A DNA stretch of 64,000 nucleotides from JAVBLP01 sp052034625 (lineage in GTDB: Bacteria > Elusimicrobiota > Endomicrobiia > Endomicrobiales > Endomicrobiaceae), in NCBI GenBank assembly GCA_052034625.1, contig JBPOII010000002.1:176031-240030 (forward strand). Reading direction: 5' to 3'. The notes beneath the pieces were generated by a model. That model saw only the letters and a list, made by a program, of their open reading frames with translations, did not search any database and was not told the origin of the DNA. Each line of letters opens with the position of its first letter. Position 1 is the first letter of the stretch. Positions 50,886 through 58,220 of the stretch are shown piece after piece. A program made the position numbers and the translations under genes.

Positions 50886-52190
50886 TTACTTTATGCTTGA
50901 AAAAGCCGCTTTGCCCAAATAGCTTGCTTTTGAACCAAGCTCTTCTTCAATTCTGAGAAGCTGATTATATTTGCACATTCTATCCGTTCTTGAAGCAGAA
51001 CCTGTTTTGATCTGTCCGGTATTAAGGGCAACAGCAAGATCAGCTATGATAGAATCTTCCGTTTCACCTGAACGGTGTGACATAATTGCAGTATATCCTG
51101 CATCATATGCCATCTGTACGGCTGCTACGGTTTCGGAAAGAGAGCCTATCTGATTAACTTTTATAAGTATCGAATTAGCAATACCTTTTTCAATGCCTTC
51201 TTTGAATATTTTTGTATTAGTAACGAAAAGATCGTCTCCAACCAGTTGCATTTTGGATTTTAATGTATCCGTAAGAGGTTTCCAGCCGGCCCAATCTTTC
51301 TCGCTAAGACCGTCTTCCATTGAGATAATAGGATACTTTTTAAGCCATTCTTCATAGAATTTTATCATTTCATCGGATGTTTTTACTTTGTTTGAAACTT
51401 CGCCTTCCAAAGTATATTTCCCGTCTTCATAAAGTTCGCTGGCTGCACAATCTAAAGCCAAAAGAACATCTTTGCCTAATTCATAACCTGCCGCTTTAAC
51501 GGCTTCTGCAATTACTTCAAGAGCTTCAATATTCGATTTAAGATTAGGTGCAAATCCGCCTTCATCGCCTACTCCGGTCGCATAGCCTTTATCATTCAAA
51601 ACTTTTTTAAGACTGTGGAAAACTTCGCAGCCCATTCTGAGTGCTTCACGGAAATTGGGAGCGCTTACAGGAGCAATCATGAATTCCTGAAGATCGACAT
51701 TATTGTCGGCATGTTCACCGCCATTGATAATATTCATCAAAGGTACGGGAAGAACATATTTGTCGCTTTTAATATTGTAAACTTCTCTTACATATTCATA
51801 TACCGGCATTTTTTTGGAATTTGCCCCTGCTTTTGCACAGGCAAGAGATACTCCGAGTATTGCATTAGCGCCGAGATTAGATTTAAAATCGGTGCCGTCA
51901 AGTTTTATCATTATATCGTCAATTTCCTGCTGTTTTGTTATATCCATTCCGGCAATTTTCGGTGCAATGATTGTATTGATATTGTTTACAGCTTTCAATA
52001 CACCTTTTCCGCCATATCTGTTTTTGTCGCCGTCTCTAAGTTCAAGAGCTTCTCTTTCACCTGTTGATGCTCCTGAAGGAACTGCCGCTCTTCCAAGTGT
52101 ACCGTCATCAAGTTTTACATCAACTTCAACTGTAGGATTCCCGCGGGAGTCAATAATTTCTCTGCCGATAATTTTTACGATCTTTGCCAT
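50886..52190 (-). CDS. eno: Enolase
   Basis: Converts 2-phosphoglycerate to PEP. 434 residues. Motifs: IDSRGNPTVEVDV, AAVPSGASTGEREA, NGGEHADNNVDLQEFMI, GDEGGFAPNL, SMEDGLSEKDWAGW, LVGDDLFVTN, LIKVNQIGSLSET, SHRSGETEDSIIAD. Active-site Glu, Lys and metal Asp residues are all in place. AGGAGG precedes the ATG, and a TTGACT-17-TATAAT promoter lies 52 bp upstream. Confidence 0.98.
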   Translation of the reverse strand: MAKIVKIIGREIIDSRGNPTVEVDVKLDDGTLGRAAVPSGASTGEREALELRDGDKNRYGGKGVLKAVNNINTIIAPKIAGMDITKQQEIDDIMIKLDGTDFKSNLGANAILGVSLACAKAGANSKKMPVYEYVREVYNIKSDKYVLPVPLMNIINGGEHADNNVDLQEFMIAPVSAPNFREALRMGCEVFHSLKKVLNDKGYATGVGDEGGFAPNLKSNIEALEVIAEAVKAAGYELGKDVLLALDCAASELYEDGKYTLEGEVSNKVKTSDEMIKFYEEWLKKYPIISMEDGLSEKDWAGWKPLTDTLKSKMQLVGDDLFVTNTKIFKEGIEKGIANSILIKVNQIGSLSETVAAVQMAYDAGYTAIMSHRSGETEDSIIADLAVALNTGQIKTGSASRTDRMCKYNQLLRIEEELGSKASYLGKAAFSSIK

Positions 52191-52241
52191 CTGTACAGCC
52201 TCCTTTTATTTTTTATTAATTTTTATTGTTAAAACCACACT

Positions 52242-52270
52242 ATTATAGAAGTTTTGATAAGCTTAGTCAA
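52242..52270 (-). promoter_or_regulatory. Promoter of eno
   Basis: Minus strand: TTGACT (52270-52265), a 17-bp spacer and TATAAT (52247-52242). The -35 overlaps the stop codon of the upstream lipoprotein gene. Confidence 0.75.
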
Positions 52271-52716
52271 AAAGGCATAGTTTCCTGCTGCATTCCCTGA
52301 CCATTCTCTTCCGTAATGTCGTTTTCTAATAATTCAAAAAACCTGTCTGACATTATTTTTGCCAAAAGGCTGTTATTGCTGACAACAGTTATTAAAACAT
52401 TTGCTTCATCTTTTTCTTCAAAGAAAAAAGCAGCTTCTGTAGAATCAAGGCAGTAATCAAAAGTTTTTGAAAAATCAAAAGCGACAATTAAACCTTTTTT
52501 AAAATTCTTTTGAGTAATTCTCGCTTTAAAACTCTTTAATATTTCAAATGTTTTATCAAAAGATTCTTTTTTTGATAATGCAAATTTTTTTTCAAAGCGT
52601 CCGTTTTTTTCATTTTCAAATTTTTCTGTGGAATAGCCGGCTATGCGTTTAGGATAGTCTAAAACAGCACATGATGGGAAAAATACCAGCAAAAAGAAAA
52701 AAATAATTTTATACAT
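52267..52716 (-). CDS. Predicted lipoprotein, unknown function
   Basis: 149 residues with a lipobox-like signal: hydrophobic IIFFFLLVFFPSC followed by AV, with the Cys at residue 16 as the lipidation site. The mature part is a small alpha/beta domain (KKESFDKTFEILKSF, VLITVVSNNSLLAKIMSDRFFELL). No family recognised. Anchored in the inner or outer membrane. Upstream of eno on the same strand, with a possible TATAAT about 60 bp before the start. Confidence 0.75.
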   Translation of the reverse strand: MYKIIFFFLLVFFPSCAVLDYPKRIAGYSTEKFENEKNGRFEKKFALSKKESFDKTFEILKSFKARITQKNFKKGLIVAFDFSKTFDYCLDSTEAAFFFEEKDEANVLITVVSNNSLLAKIMSDRFFELLENDITEENGQGMQQETMPF

Positions 52717-52968
52717 ATTGAAAAAAATAAACCTTTAAGTTCTATTTGTAATACAAGCAGAATATCCATCAATAATTATAACAAATACGACAAAGCAAGT
52801 AAAACCCCTGAATTTATAAAAGAGTTTAATATGGTACAGTATCTTTTGCCGTTGTCGTTAATTCGTCATATGCCATTTGTAATTACTGTCTATTAACTGT
52901 CTTTAGTAATACAATAAAAAACTCCCTCTATTTATAAACGAGGGAGTTTTATCAATATATTTTATTAT
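52717..52968. other. Intergenic region with a dispersed-repeat fragment
   Basis: No gene seen. It contains the lipoprotein promoter area (minus strand TATAAT near 52784), a segment at 52844-52867 sharing the GACGAATTA..GACAACGGCAA pattern with the elements at 28.07 kb and 56.9 kb, and the terminator at 52918-52951. Confidence 0.55.
52918..52951. terminator. Terminator after the broken barrel gene
   Basis: ACTCCCTC (52921-52928) pairs with GAGGGAGT (52940-52947), with an A run on the left and TTTT on the right. Confidence 0.85.
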
Positions 52969-53579
52969 TTACATACTGAATTTATATCCGACATTTAAAG
53001 AAAATGTATTATATGTAAAATCTATATTAACAGAGGGCGAACTATATTCTAGTCCCCCGGAATAATGTGAATACATGGCTTCAAGTACCAAGCCGAAGTC
53101 AAACTCATATCCTGTGCCAAAAGCATAATAGATGCCGCCTTTTTTTGTAAGCGAGCTAAGAATAGCGTTTATAAATGGATTGTCGGTTTCAATATCAAAC
53201 AATACATTATATCCCAAATTGCCTTTAAAGTGTAATTCTCTTAAAGGCTTTATGGGACTAAGTTCTGCTGTTATATAAATCGGTAGAAAATTGAATTTGG
53301 TATCACCTGAAGTATTTTTAATTGATCTTTTTGCTAAATATTCTGCTCCTCCTCCAACTTAAAAACATCGTTTGACTTATGAAAACCTTCTCCTGCAAAA
53401 CTGAAACCCGTTTCTGCTTTTTCAGAAGCTGAATTGCCCGTATTATCTTATTTTACGCTTGTATCTCCCGATAGATTAAATCCAACTTTTATCTTGGCTA
53501 CGGAATTTTCAGCAAAAGCCGATCCGGAAAAGAAAGCTAATGCAAATACTGTAAATACTGTTAATACTGCTTTTTTCAT
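52969..53579 (-). pseudogene. Decayed outer-membrane beta-barrel protein gene
   Basis: Read on the minus strand, ATG at 53579 (AAGGAG upstream) opens a clear signal peptide (MKKAVLTVFTVFALAFFSG then SAFAEN), continues KIKVGFNLSGDTSVK, and hits TAA at 53450-53448. The same frame then goes on (NTGNSASEKAETGFSFAGEG) until about 53360, where the coding sense shifts by one base to the frame VGGGAEYLAKRSIK. From there it runs open to the normal barrel end SLNVGYKFSM at 52969. So one nonsense mutation and one frameshift interrupt a ~200-residue protein. Terminator and ribosome-binding site remain. Two separate lesions argue against a single sequencing error. Confidence 0.8.
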
Positions 53580-53702
53580 ATGCTCTCCTTCTTATCTAAA
53601 TTTTGCTGTTCTGATTACAGCAGTAATATAATATAACTTTTGAAAAGAGTTTTCAAATAATGTAGAATTTAATATATATAAACTTTCTAATAAATTAAGT
53701 GT

Positions 53703-53731
53703 TTGACAAAGTAAAACAATTCATATATAAT
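53703..53731 (+). promoter_or_regulatory. Consensus promoter of the rpsP operon
   Basis: Perfect TTGACA (53703-53708), a 17-bp spacer and perfect TATAAT (53726-53731), about 50 bp before rpsP. Confidence 0.85.
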
Positions 53732-53780
53732 CACATATTCAGACAGCAGGGATTCCATCCCTAGTATACGGAGGTATCAA

Positions 53781-54035
53781 ATGGCAGTGCGTTTACGTTT
53801 GCAGAGAATGGGCAAACCAAAAAGACCTTATTACAGAGTGGTCGCAGTTGAACAGAAATCAAAAAGAGACGGTCAGCCTATAGAAATACTTGGGCAATAT
53901 GATCCGATTTCAGAAGATAATAAGTTCAATGTTAATATGGAAAGAATAAACTATTGGTTAGGGACCGGAGCGAAACCTTCGGAAACAGTAGCTGCATTAA
54001 TCAAAAAAAATCAGACGGCAGAAGAAAGCAAATAA
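53781..54035 (+). CDS. rpsP: 30S ribosomal protein S16
   Basis: 84 residues, full length: VRLRLQRMGKPKRPYYRVVAVE at the start is split here as VRLRLQRMGKPK and RPYYRVVAVE, both diagnostic; then IEILGQYDP and INYWLGTGAKPSETV. First gene of the conserved rpsP-khpA-rimM-trmD-rplS cluster, with a consensus promoter and a GGAGG ribosome-binding site. Confidence 0.98.
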   Translation: MAVRLRLQRMGKPKRPYYRVVAVEQKSKRDGQPIEILGQYDPISEDNKFNVNMERINYWLGTGAKPSETVAALIKKNQTAEESK

Positions 54036-54069
54036 ATTTGTTTAAAGCTTCCACAATGGAGGGGAAATC

Positions 54070-54300
54070 ATGAAAGATCTAGTGCTTTATATCGCGAAAG
54101 CTTTGGTTGACAATCCGGACCAGGTTGAAGTAAAAGAAATTGCCGGGGAAAAGGCAACAGTATTGGAACTTAAAGTTGCAGACGGAGACAGAGGCAAAAT
54201 TATCGGTAAAGAAGGCAGAATTATTAAAGCAATAAGAATTATTGTTAATTCAGCTTCAGCAAAACTTGATAAGAGAGCGACTGTTGAAATAGTAGAGTAG
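54070..54300 (+). CDS. khpA: KH-domain RNA-binding protein (KhpA family)
   Basis: 76 residues, a single KH domain with the GKIIGKEGRIIKAIRIIV loop (GxxG motif) that grips single-stranded RNA. KhpA proteins act with KhpB/Jag in RNA metabolism and cell-wall control in other bacteria; khpB is not in the window. Usual position between rpsP and rimM. GGAGGGG precedes the ATG. Confidence 0.93.
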   Translation: MKDLVLYIAKALVDNPDQVEVKEIAGEKATVLELKVADGDRGKIIGKEGRIIKAIRIIVNSASAKLDKRATVEIVE

Positions 54301-54304
54301 TACT

Positions 54305-54619
54305 ATGAAGTCAAAACAATCTGCAAATAAAACTTGGAAAGTCTCCGAGATAATAGGTTTTGAAGTATTTAACCAGTCGGGAGAACGTCTAGGGGTGCTT
54401 TCTGATGTTATATCTACCGGAAGTAATGATGTTTGGGTTGTTAAATATGACAATGAAGAGATACTTATTCCGGCTTTAAAAAATGTTGTAACCGAAGTAA
54501 ATGTCATACGTAAGAAAATTTTCGTAGTTTTACCGGGCGGATATGAAAATATCTATGCTTCCGCAAAATCTGCGGACGGCATTTTGGAGTATAATGGCTA
54601 TATAGTATATGAAGATTGA
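54305..54619 (+). CDS. rimM: RimM, PRC-barrel domain only
   Basis: RimM helps 30S maturation and binds S19. The usual protein has ~170 residues in two domains. This one has 104 residues and only the C-terminal PRC-barrel: SEIIGFEVFNQSGERLG, GSNDVWVVKYDNEEILIPA, IRKKIFVVLPGGYENIY. khpA ends 4 bases upstream, so there is no room for the missing N-terminal domain. The identity rests on the barrel motifs and the position before trmD. It overlaps trmD by 11 bp. A compact functional form or a relic are both possible. Confidence 0.85.
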   Translation: MKSKQSANKTWKVSEIIGFEVFNQSGERLGVLSDVISTGSNDVWVVKYDNEEILIPALKNVVTEVNVIRKKIFVVLPGGYENIYASAKSADGILEYNGYIVYED

Positions 54620-55331
54620 TATACTTACTATTTTTCCTAATATGTTTGAAGGACCGCTTACGGAAAGCCTTATAGGAAAGGCAAGAAACAAAGAAATACT
54701 TAAGATTAATATTATAGACATAAGATCTTTCTCTAAAGACAAGCATAAAAAAGTTGACGATAAACCTTTTGGCGGCGGGGTTGGAATGGTTATGAAACCT
54801 GAACCGATCTATGATGCAATAAAAAGTGCCGGAGTAAAAAAAAGGAATAAAGAATATAAAAATCCTTATAGCAAACCGTATGTCATTTATATGTCTCCGC
54901 AGGGCAGGACATTGACCGGCCGGACAGTAAAAAATCTTTCAAAGTTCAAACATTTGGTTATTTTATGCGGTCATTATGAAGGTATTGATGAACGCGTTAT
55001 GGATTTTGTTGATGATGAAATATCTATAGGTGATTATGTGCTTACCGGGGGAGAGATACCGGCAATGGTTCTAATTGATTGTATTGCCAGAATGGTCCCG
55101 GGAGTTGTAAAGGAAGAGGAATCAGTTAAAAATGATTCATTTTACAACGGTTTTTTAGATTATCCGCATTATACGAGACCTGCTGTATTTAAAGGTCTAA
55201 AAGTACCGGAAGTTCTTCTTTCGGGAGATCATAAAAAAATAGACGAGTGGCGTAAAAAAGAGTCTTATGAAAGGACTAAAAAGCGCAGACCCGATTTAAT
55301 AAATAATAAGCAGAAGATAAAGGAGCAGTAA
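54609..55331 (+). CDS. trmD: tRNA (guanine37-N1)-methyltransferase
   Basis: Methylates G37 of tRNAs reading CNN codons, preventing +1 frameshifting. 240 residues, SPOUT fold with deep trefoil knot: PFGGGVGMVMKPEPIYDAI, YMSPQGRTL, LCGHYEGIDERV, SIGDYVLTGGEIPAMVLID, YPHYTRPA. Overlaps rimM, and rplS follows at once. Confidence 0.98.
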   Translation: MKIDILTIFPNMFEGPLTESLIGKARNKEILKINIIDIRSFSKDKHKKVDDKPFGGGVGMVMKPEPIYDAIKSAGVKKRNKEYKNPYSKPYVIYMSPQGRTLTGRTVKNLSKFKHLVILCGHYEGIDERVMDFVDDEISIGDYVLTGGEIPAMVLIDCIARMVPGVVKEEESVKNDSFYNGFLDYPHYTRPAVFKGLKVPEVLLSGDHKKIDEWRKKESYERTKKRRPDLINNKQKIKEQ

Positions 55332-55332
55332 A

Positions 55333-55761
55333 ATGTCATTACTAGAGCAAGTTCAGGCGGCACAGAAAAAAGATTTAGGTGTTTCGTTTAAGCCGGGAGA
55401 TCAGGTTAAAGTTCACTTCAAAGTTGTTGAGGGCGGAAATGAAAGAATACAGGTATTTGAAGGAGTAGTTTTAAGAATAAAAGGAAGCGGTCTTTCTAAA
55501 ACTTTCACTGTAAGAAAAATATCTTTCGGTGTAGGTGTTGAAAGGATTTTCCCTATTTATTCACCCAGAATTGATAAAATTGAAATTGCAAGACATGGTA
55601 AAGTGCGCAGAGCGAAACTTTATTATTTAAGGGATCTTTCGGGTAAAGCTGCAAGAATTGCTGAGGATTCTTCAAGAATAAGAAAAAAATCTGAAACAGA
55701 AACTGCAGAGGTTGCCGCTGAGGTCTCCGAGGCAGCAGCAGAAACTCCGGCAGCAAATTAA
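55333..55761 (+). CDS. rplS: 50S ribosomal protein L19
   Basis: 142 residues. The core (to about residue 115) has FKPGDQVKVHFKVVEGGNE, IQVFEGVVLRIKGSGLSKTF, RKISFGVGVERIFPIYSP and RAKLYYLRDLSGKAARI. A ~25-residue Glu/Ala-rich tail follows, which is longer than the E. coli protein. L19 sits at the 30S-50S interface. AAGGAG precedes the ATG. Confidence 0.97.
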   Translation: MSLLEQVQAAQKKDLGVSFKPGDQVKVHFKVVEGGNERIQVFEGVVLRIKGSGLSKTFTVRKISFGVGVERIFPIYSPRIDKIEIARHGKVRRAKLYYLRDLSGKAARIAEDSSRIRKKSETETAEVAAEVSEAAAETPAAN

Positions 55762-55777
55762 ATTTTACGGAGAGCGG

Positions 55778-56413
55778 ATGAACCCATTCTCCTTTGATAA
55801 ACAGTATTATGATAAAGGACTCCTAACGGTTGCGGGTATAGACGAAGCCGGAAGGGGTCCTTTAGCAGGTCCGGTAGTTGCGGCTGCAGTGATCCTTCCT
55901 AAAGATATTATTATTCCAAGTCTTAATGATTCCAAACAATTGAGTGCCACTAAAAGGGACGAGCTTTTTGAAATAATCAAAGAAAAAGCCGTCGCTTTTT
56001 TTGTTTCCGATGTAGACAATGATATTATAGATACCGTCAATATTCTTCAAGCTGTTTTTATTGCAATGGCAAATGCCGTTCTTAATATGAAGATCAAACC
56101 TGATATCTGCCTTGTTGACGGCAATTATAAAATCCCGCAATTAAAGTTGCCGCAAGAAGCAATTATTGACGGTGATGCGAAAAGTGCAAGTATTGCGGCG
56201 GCTTCAATTCTCGCAAAAGTTACAAGGGACAGAATTATGGATGAATATGCTCTTGAATATCCCGGATATGGTTTTGAAAAGCATAAAGGTTATGGTACAA
56301 AAGCTCATCTTGAAGCTTTAAAAAAGCTGGGACCTTGCCCTATACATCGTCAGAGTTTTGCCCCGGTAAGGCTTTGTACTCAGGAACAAAAATGGCTGAT
56401 AAAAGATCTTTAG
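55778..56413 (+). CDS. rnhB: Ribonuclease HII
   Basis: Cuts at ribonucleotides embedded in DNA. 211 residues: VAGIDEAGRGPLAGPVVAAA (Asp and Glu of the active site), SLNDSKQLS, VDGN, IIDGDAKSASIAAASILAKVTRD with the third Asp, and a C-terminal FEKHKGYGTKAHLEAL. The ATG at 55778 has GGAGAG upstream; the longer frame overlaps rplS. Overlaps yraN by 22 bp. Confidence 0.96.
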   Translation: MNPFSFDKQYYDKGLLTVAGIDEAGRGPLAGPVVAAAVILPKDIIIPSLNDSKQLSATKRDELFEIIKEKAVAFFVSDVDNDIIDTVNILQAVFIAMANAVLNMKIKPDICLVDGNYKIPQLKLPQEAIIDGDAKSASIAAASILAKVTRDRIMDEYALEYPGYGFEKHKGYGTKAHLEALKKLGPCPIHRQSFAPVRLCTQEQKWLIKDL

Positions 56414-56760
56414 GCTTTGAAAAAGAAAAAGAGGCAGCGGCATTTATAAAAAAGAAAGGGTATAAAATACTCGAAACAAATTATTTATCACGATTCGGTG
56501 AGATCGATATAATCGCAAAACATAAAAAGGATATAGTTTTTATAGAAGTAAAATATAGACAATCTTCTTTCAGCGGTACTCCTCAAGAAGCTGTAAATCA
56601 CAGCAAACAACAAAAAATTATTAAAACCTCAGCAGTTTACATAAAAGAAAAAAAGATAAAAGAGAATATCAGATTTGATATTGTCGCAATAAGCGGCACA
56701 GGAGAGATTGAAATAATCGAATCCGCTTTTAATGCTGATTCCGTCGGTTATTATATTTAA
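56392..56760 (+). CDS. YraN/UPF0102-family nuclease-like protein
   Basis: About 122 residues with the family pattern LGFEKEKEAAAFIKKKGYKI, then NYLSRFGEIDIIAKHKKDIVFIEVKYR, which has the PD-(D/E)xK-like catalytic spacing (E, D, ExK). Widespread small protein of unproven function, usually next to rnhB, as here. The start at 56392 lies inside the end of rnhB; the longer frame lacks family similarity. Confidence 0.92.
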   Translation: MADKRSLGFEKEKEAAAFIKKKGYKILETNYLSRFGEIDIIAKHKKDIVFIEVKYRQSSFSGTPQEAVNHSKQQKIIKTSAVYIKEKKIKENIRFDIVAISGTGEIEIIESAFNADSVGYYI

Positions 56761-57054
56761 ATATTTTGTTATCTCCGCAGTAATGCCCTCTTGAGAAAGC
56801 GAATCTTTGCCGAAACATCTGCCCTTTGGCTTTCTGTTGTTTTGTCTGTCATCTCCGAAATTTGTAATCAGGGATTCATTTTTCTTTTTGTTTTTGTCGT
56901 TGCCGTTGATTAGTAATTCGTCTTTCGCAATTCGTAATTGCTTATAAATACTTGTTAATACTTTAAAATGAGATTATAATTAGACAAAATCGTATTGGTT
57001 TTATAATGCTTTTTTTGATAAAATTTTAACTGAAATACTTTTCTGGAGTTTTTT
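56761..57054. other. 294-bp intergenic region with dispersed-repeat fragment
   Basis: No gene seen. The minus strand at 56940-56896 reads CAATTACGAATTGCG and GACGAATTACTAATC, words shared with the elements at 28.07 kb and 52.85 kb. ATCTCCGAAA (56851-56860) and the nearby GGGATTCAT hint at an old palindromic repeat. TATAAT-like boxes lie at 56991-57005 before the receiver gene. Confidence 0.5.
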
Positions 57055-57426
57055 ATGATAAAGATACTGCTTGTTGACGATGAAATTTATGCAAGAGATA
57101 ATATGGCAAGACTTGTGCAAAGAAAAGGTTTTGCCGTCTGTGTAGCATCAAATGCCGAAGAGTGCATGAAAGTTCTTAAAGAAGAAAAACCTGATGTGGT
57201 TTTCCTCGATATAATGCTGCCTGACCTTGACGGAGACCATCTTTTCCCTTATATAAAAGAAGCAAATCCTAATGCAGTTATATACTTTATTACCGGTTCA
57301 GGGACAATTTTTACTGAGGAACATGCTAAAGAACTTGGAGCGGCCGGATATATGCAAAAGCCGGTTTATATTGAAGATCTCTTTAAATTATTAGAAGAAA
57401 TAAAAAGTAATAAAGAGGTGAAATGA
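57055..57426 (+). CDS. CheY-like single-domain response regulator
   Basis: 123 residues, one receiver domain: LLVDDEIYARDN (acidic pocket), VVFLDIMLPDLDG with the phospho-Asp, FITGSGT (Thr/Ser switch) and MQKPVY (Lys). No output domain, so it must act on a partner or a phosphorelay. No histidine kinase is in the window. It overlaps the next gene by 4 bases (ATGA), tying it to the GH81 operon. CTGGAG precedes the ATG. Confidence 0.92.
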   Translation: MIKILLVDDEIYARDNMARLVQRKGFAVCVASNAEECMKVLKEEKPDVVFLDIMLPDLDGDHLFPYIKEANPNAVIYFITGSGTIFTEEHAKELGAAGYMQKPVYIEDLFKLLEEIKSNKEVK

Positions 57427-58220
57427 AAAGAATTGTTTGCATATCTTTAGCAATATTATTATTTACAAACAGTGCTTTTGCTTATGGCGGCAGAGGGTAT
57501 GAAGATTTTGAAGAGTATAAATCAAAATACAGAATACTTTACGGTATACTTCTGATAGTCGGCGGAGGGATTTTGACTTATGACGGCTTTAGGACGGTAA
57601 AAATAGATATTTCAAAGCCCGGTCTTACATTTACGTCAGGCGGAGAATGGCATAGAGGAGAAGTCGGTTCTCCGGATCGAAATTACTTTATAATAAATTC
57701 AAGCGGAACGGTCACAAATACCGGCAATGTAAAAATAAAGCAGGCAACTGCTGAAGTAAGATATGCAAGAGTACACGGTGATATGTATTTCCCTGATCAG
57801 GGCGAGTATGGAATTATTGGTGTGCCAATTAAATTTGATTCTGAAAGCACCGCTACCATCCTTACAAATTTCGCTATAATGCAAACTAAAATTTGGGAAG
57901 CTCCGGAGAAAAAATATGCAGCCGAAATGTCAAATCCGCCGGTTGGTCCATTAGATACCGGCGAATGGCAGGAGAGCGGTCTTGTTGAAATAGTAAATGT
58001 TAGGATATTAAGTTATGAAAAAAAATATAAAGAAGAGATGAATAATGTTTATGAAGGTATAGCAGGCGTTTTGCTTTTCGGTGCGGGTGCATATTTAATA
58101 ATAGATTATATAGTCAGCCTCAGAAAATTCGATTATTATATGAAGAAAAACAATATAGACTTTTATGTCCAAAACAGTGCTGATGAATTTAAACTGATGT
58201 TTAGCAAGAGGATATTATAA
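57423..58220 (+). CDS. Membrane-associated protein of unknown function
   Basis: 265 residues: signal peptide (IVCISLAILLFTNSAFAYGG), a membrane segment at ~38-58 (ILYGILLIVGGGILTYDG), a central beta-rich extracytoplasmic region (about 60-195) and a second segment near 208-230 (GIAGVLLFGAGAYLIIDYIV), ending in a charged tail. No family recognised. Overlaps both neighbours by a few bases (ATGA with the receiver gene, TAATG with GH81), so the three are translated as a coupled set. Confidence 0.8.
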   Translation: MKRIVCISLAILLFTNSAFAYGGRGYEDFEEYKSKYRILYGILLIVGGGILTYDGFRTVKIDISKPGLTFTSGGEWHRGEVGSPDRNYFIINSSGTVTNTGNVKIKQATAEVRYARVHGDMYFPDQGEYGIIGVPIKFDSESTATILTNFAIMQTKIWEAPEKKYAAEMSNPPVGPLDTGEWQESGLVEIVNVRILSYEKKYKEEMNNVYEGIAGVLLFGAGAYLIIDYIVSLRKFDYYMKKNNIDFYVQNSADEFKLMFSKRIL

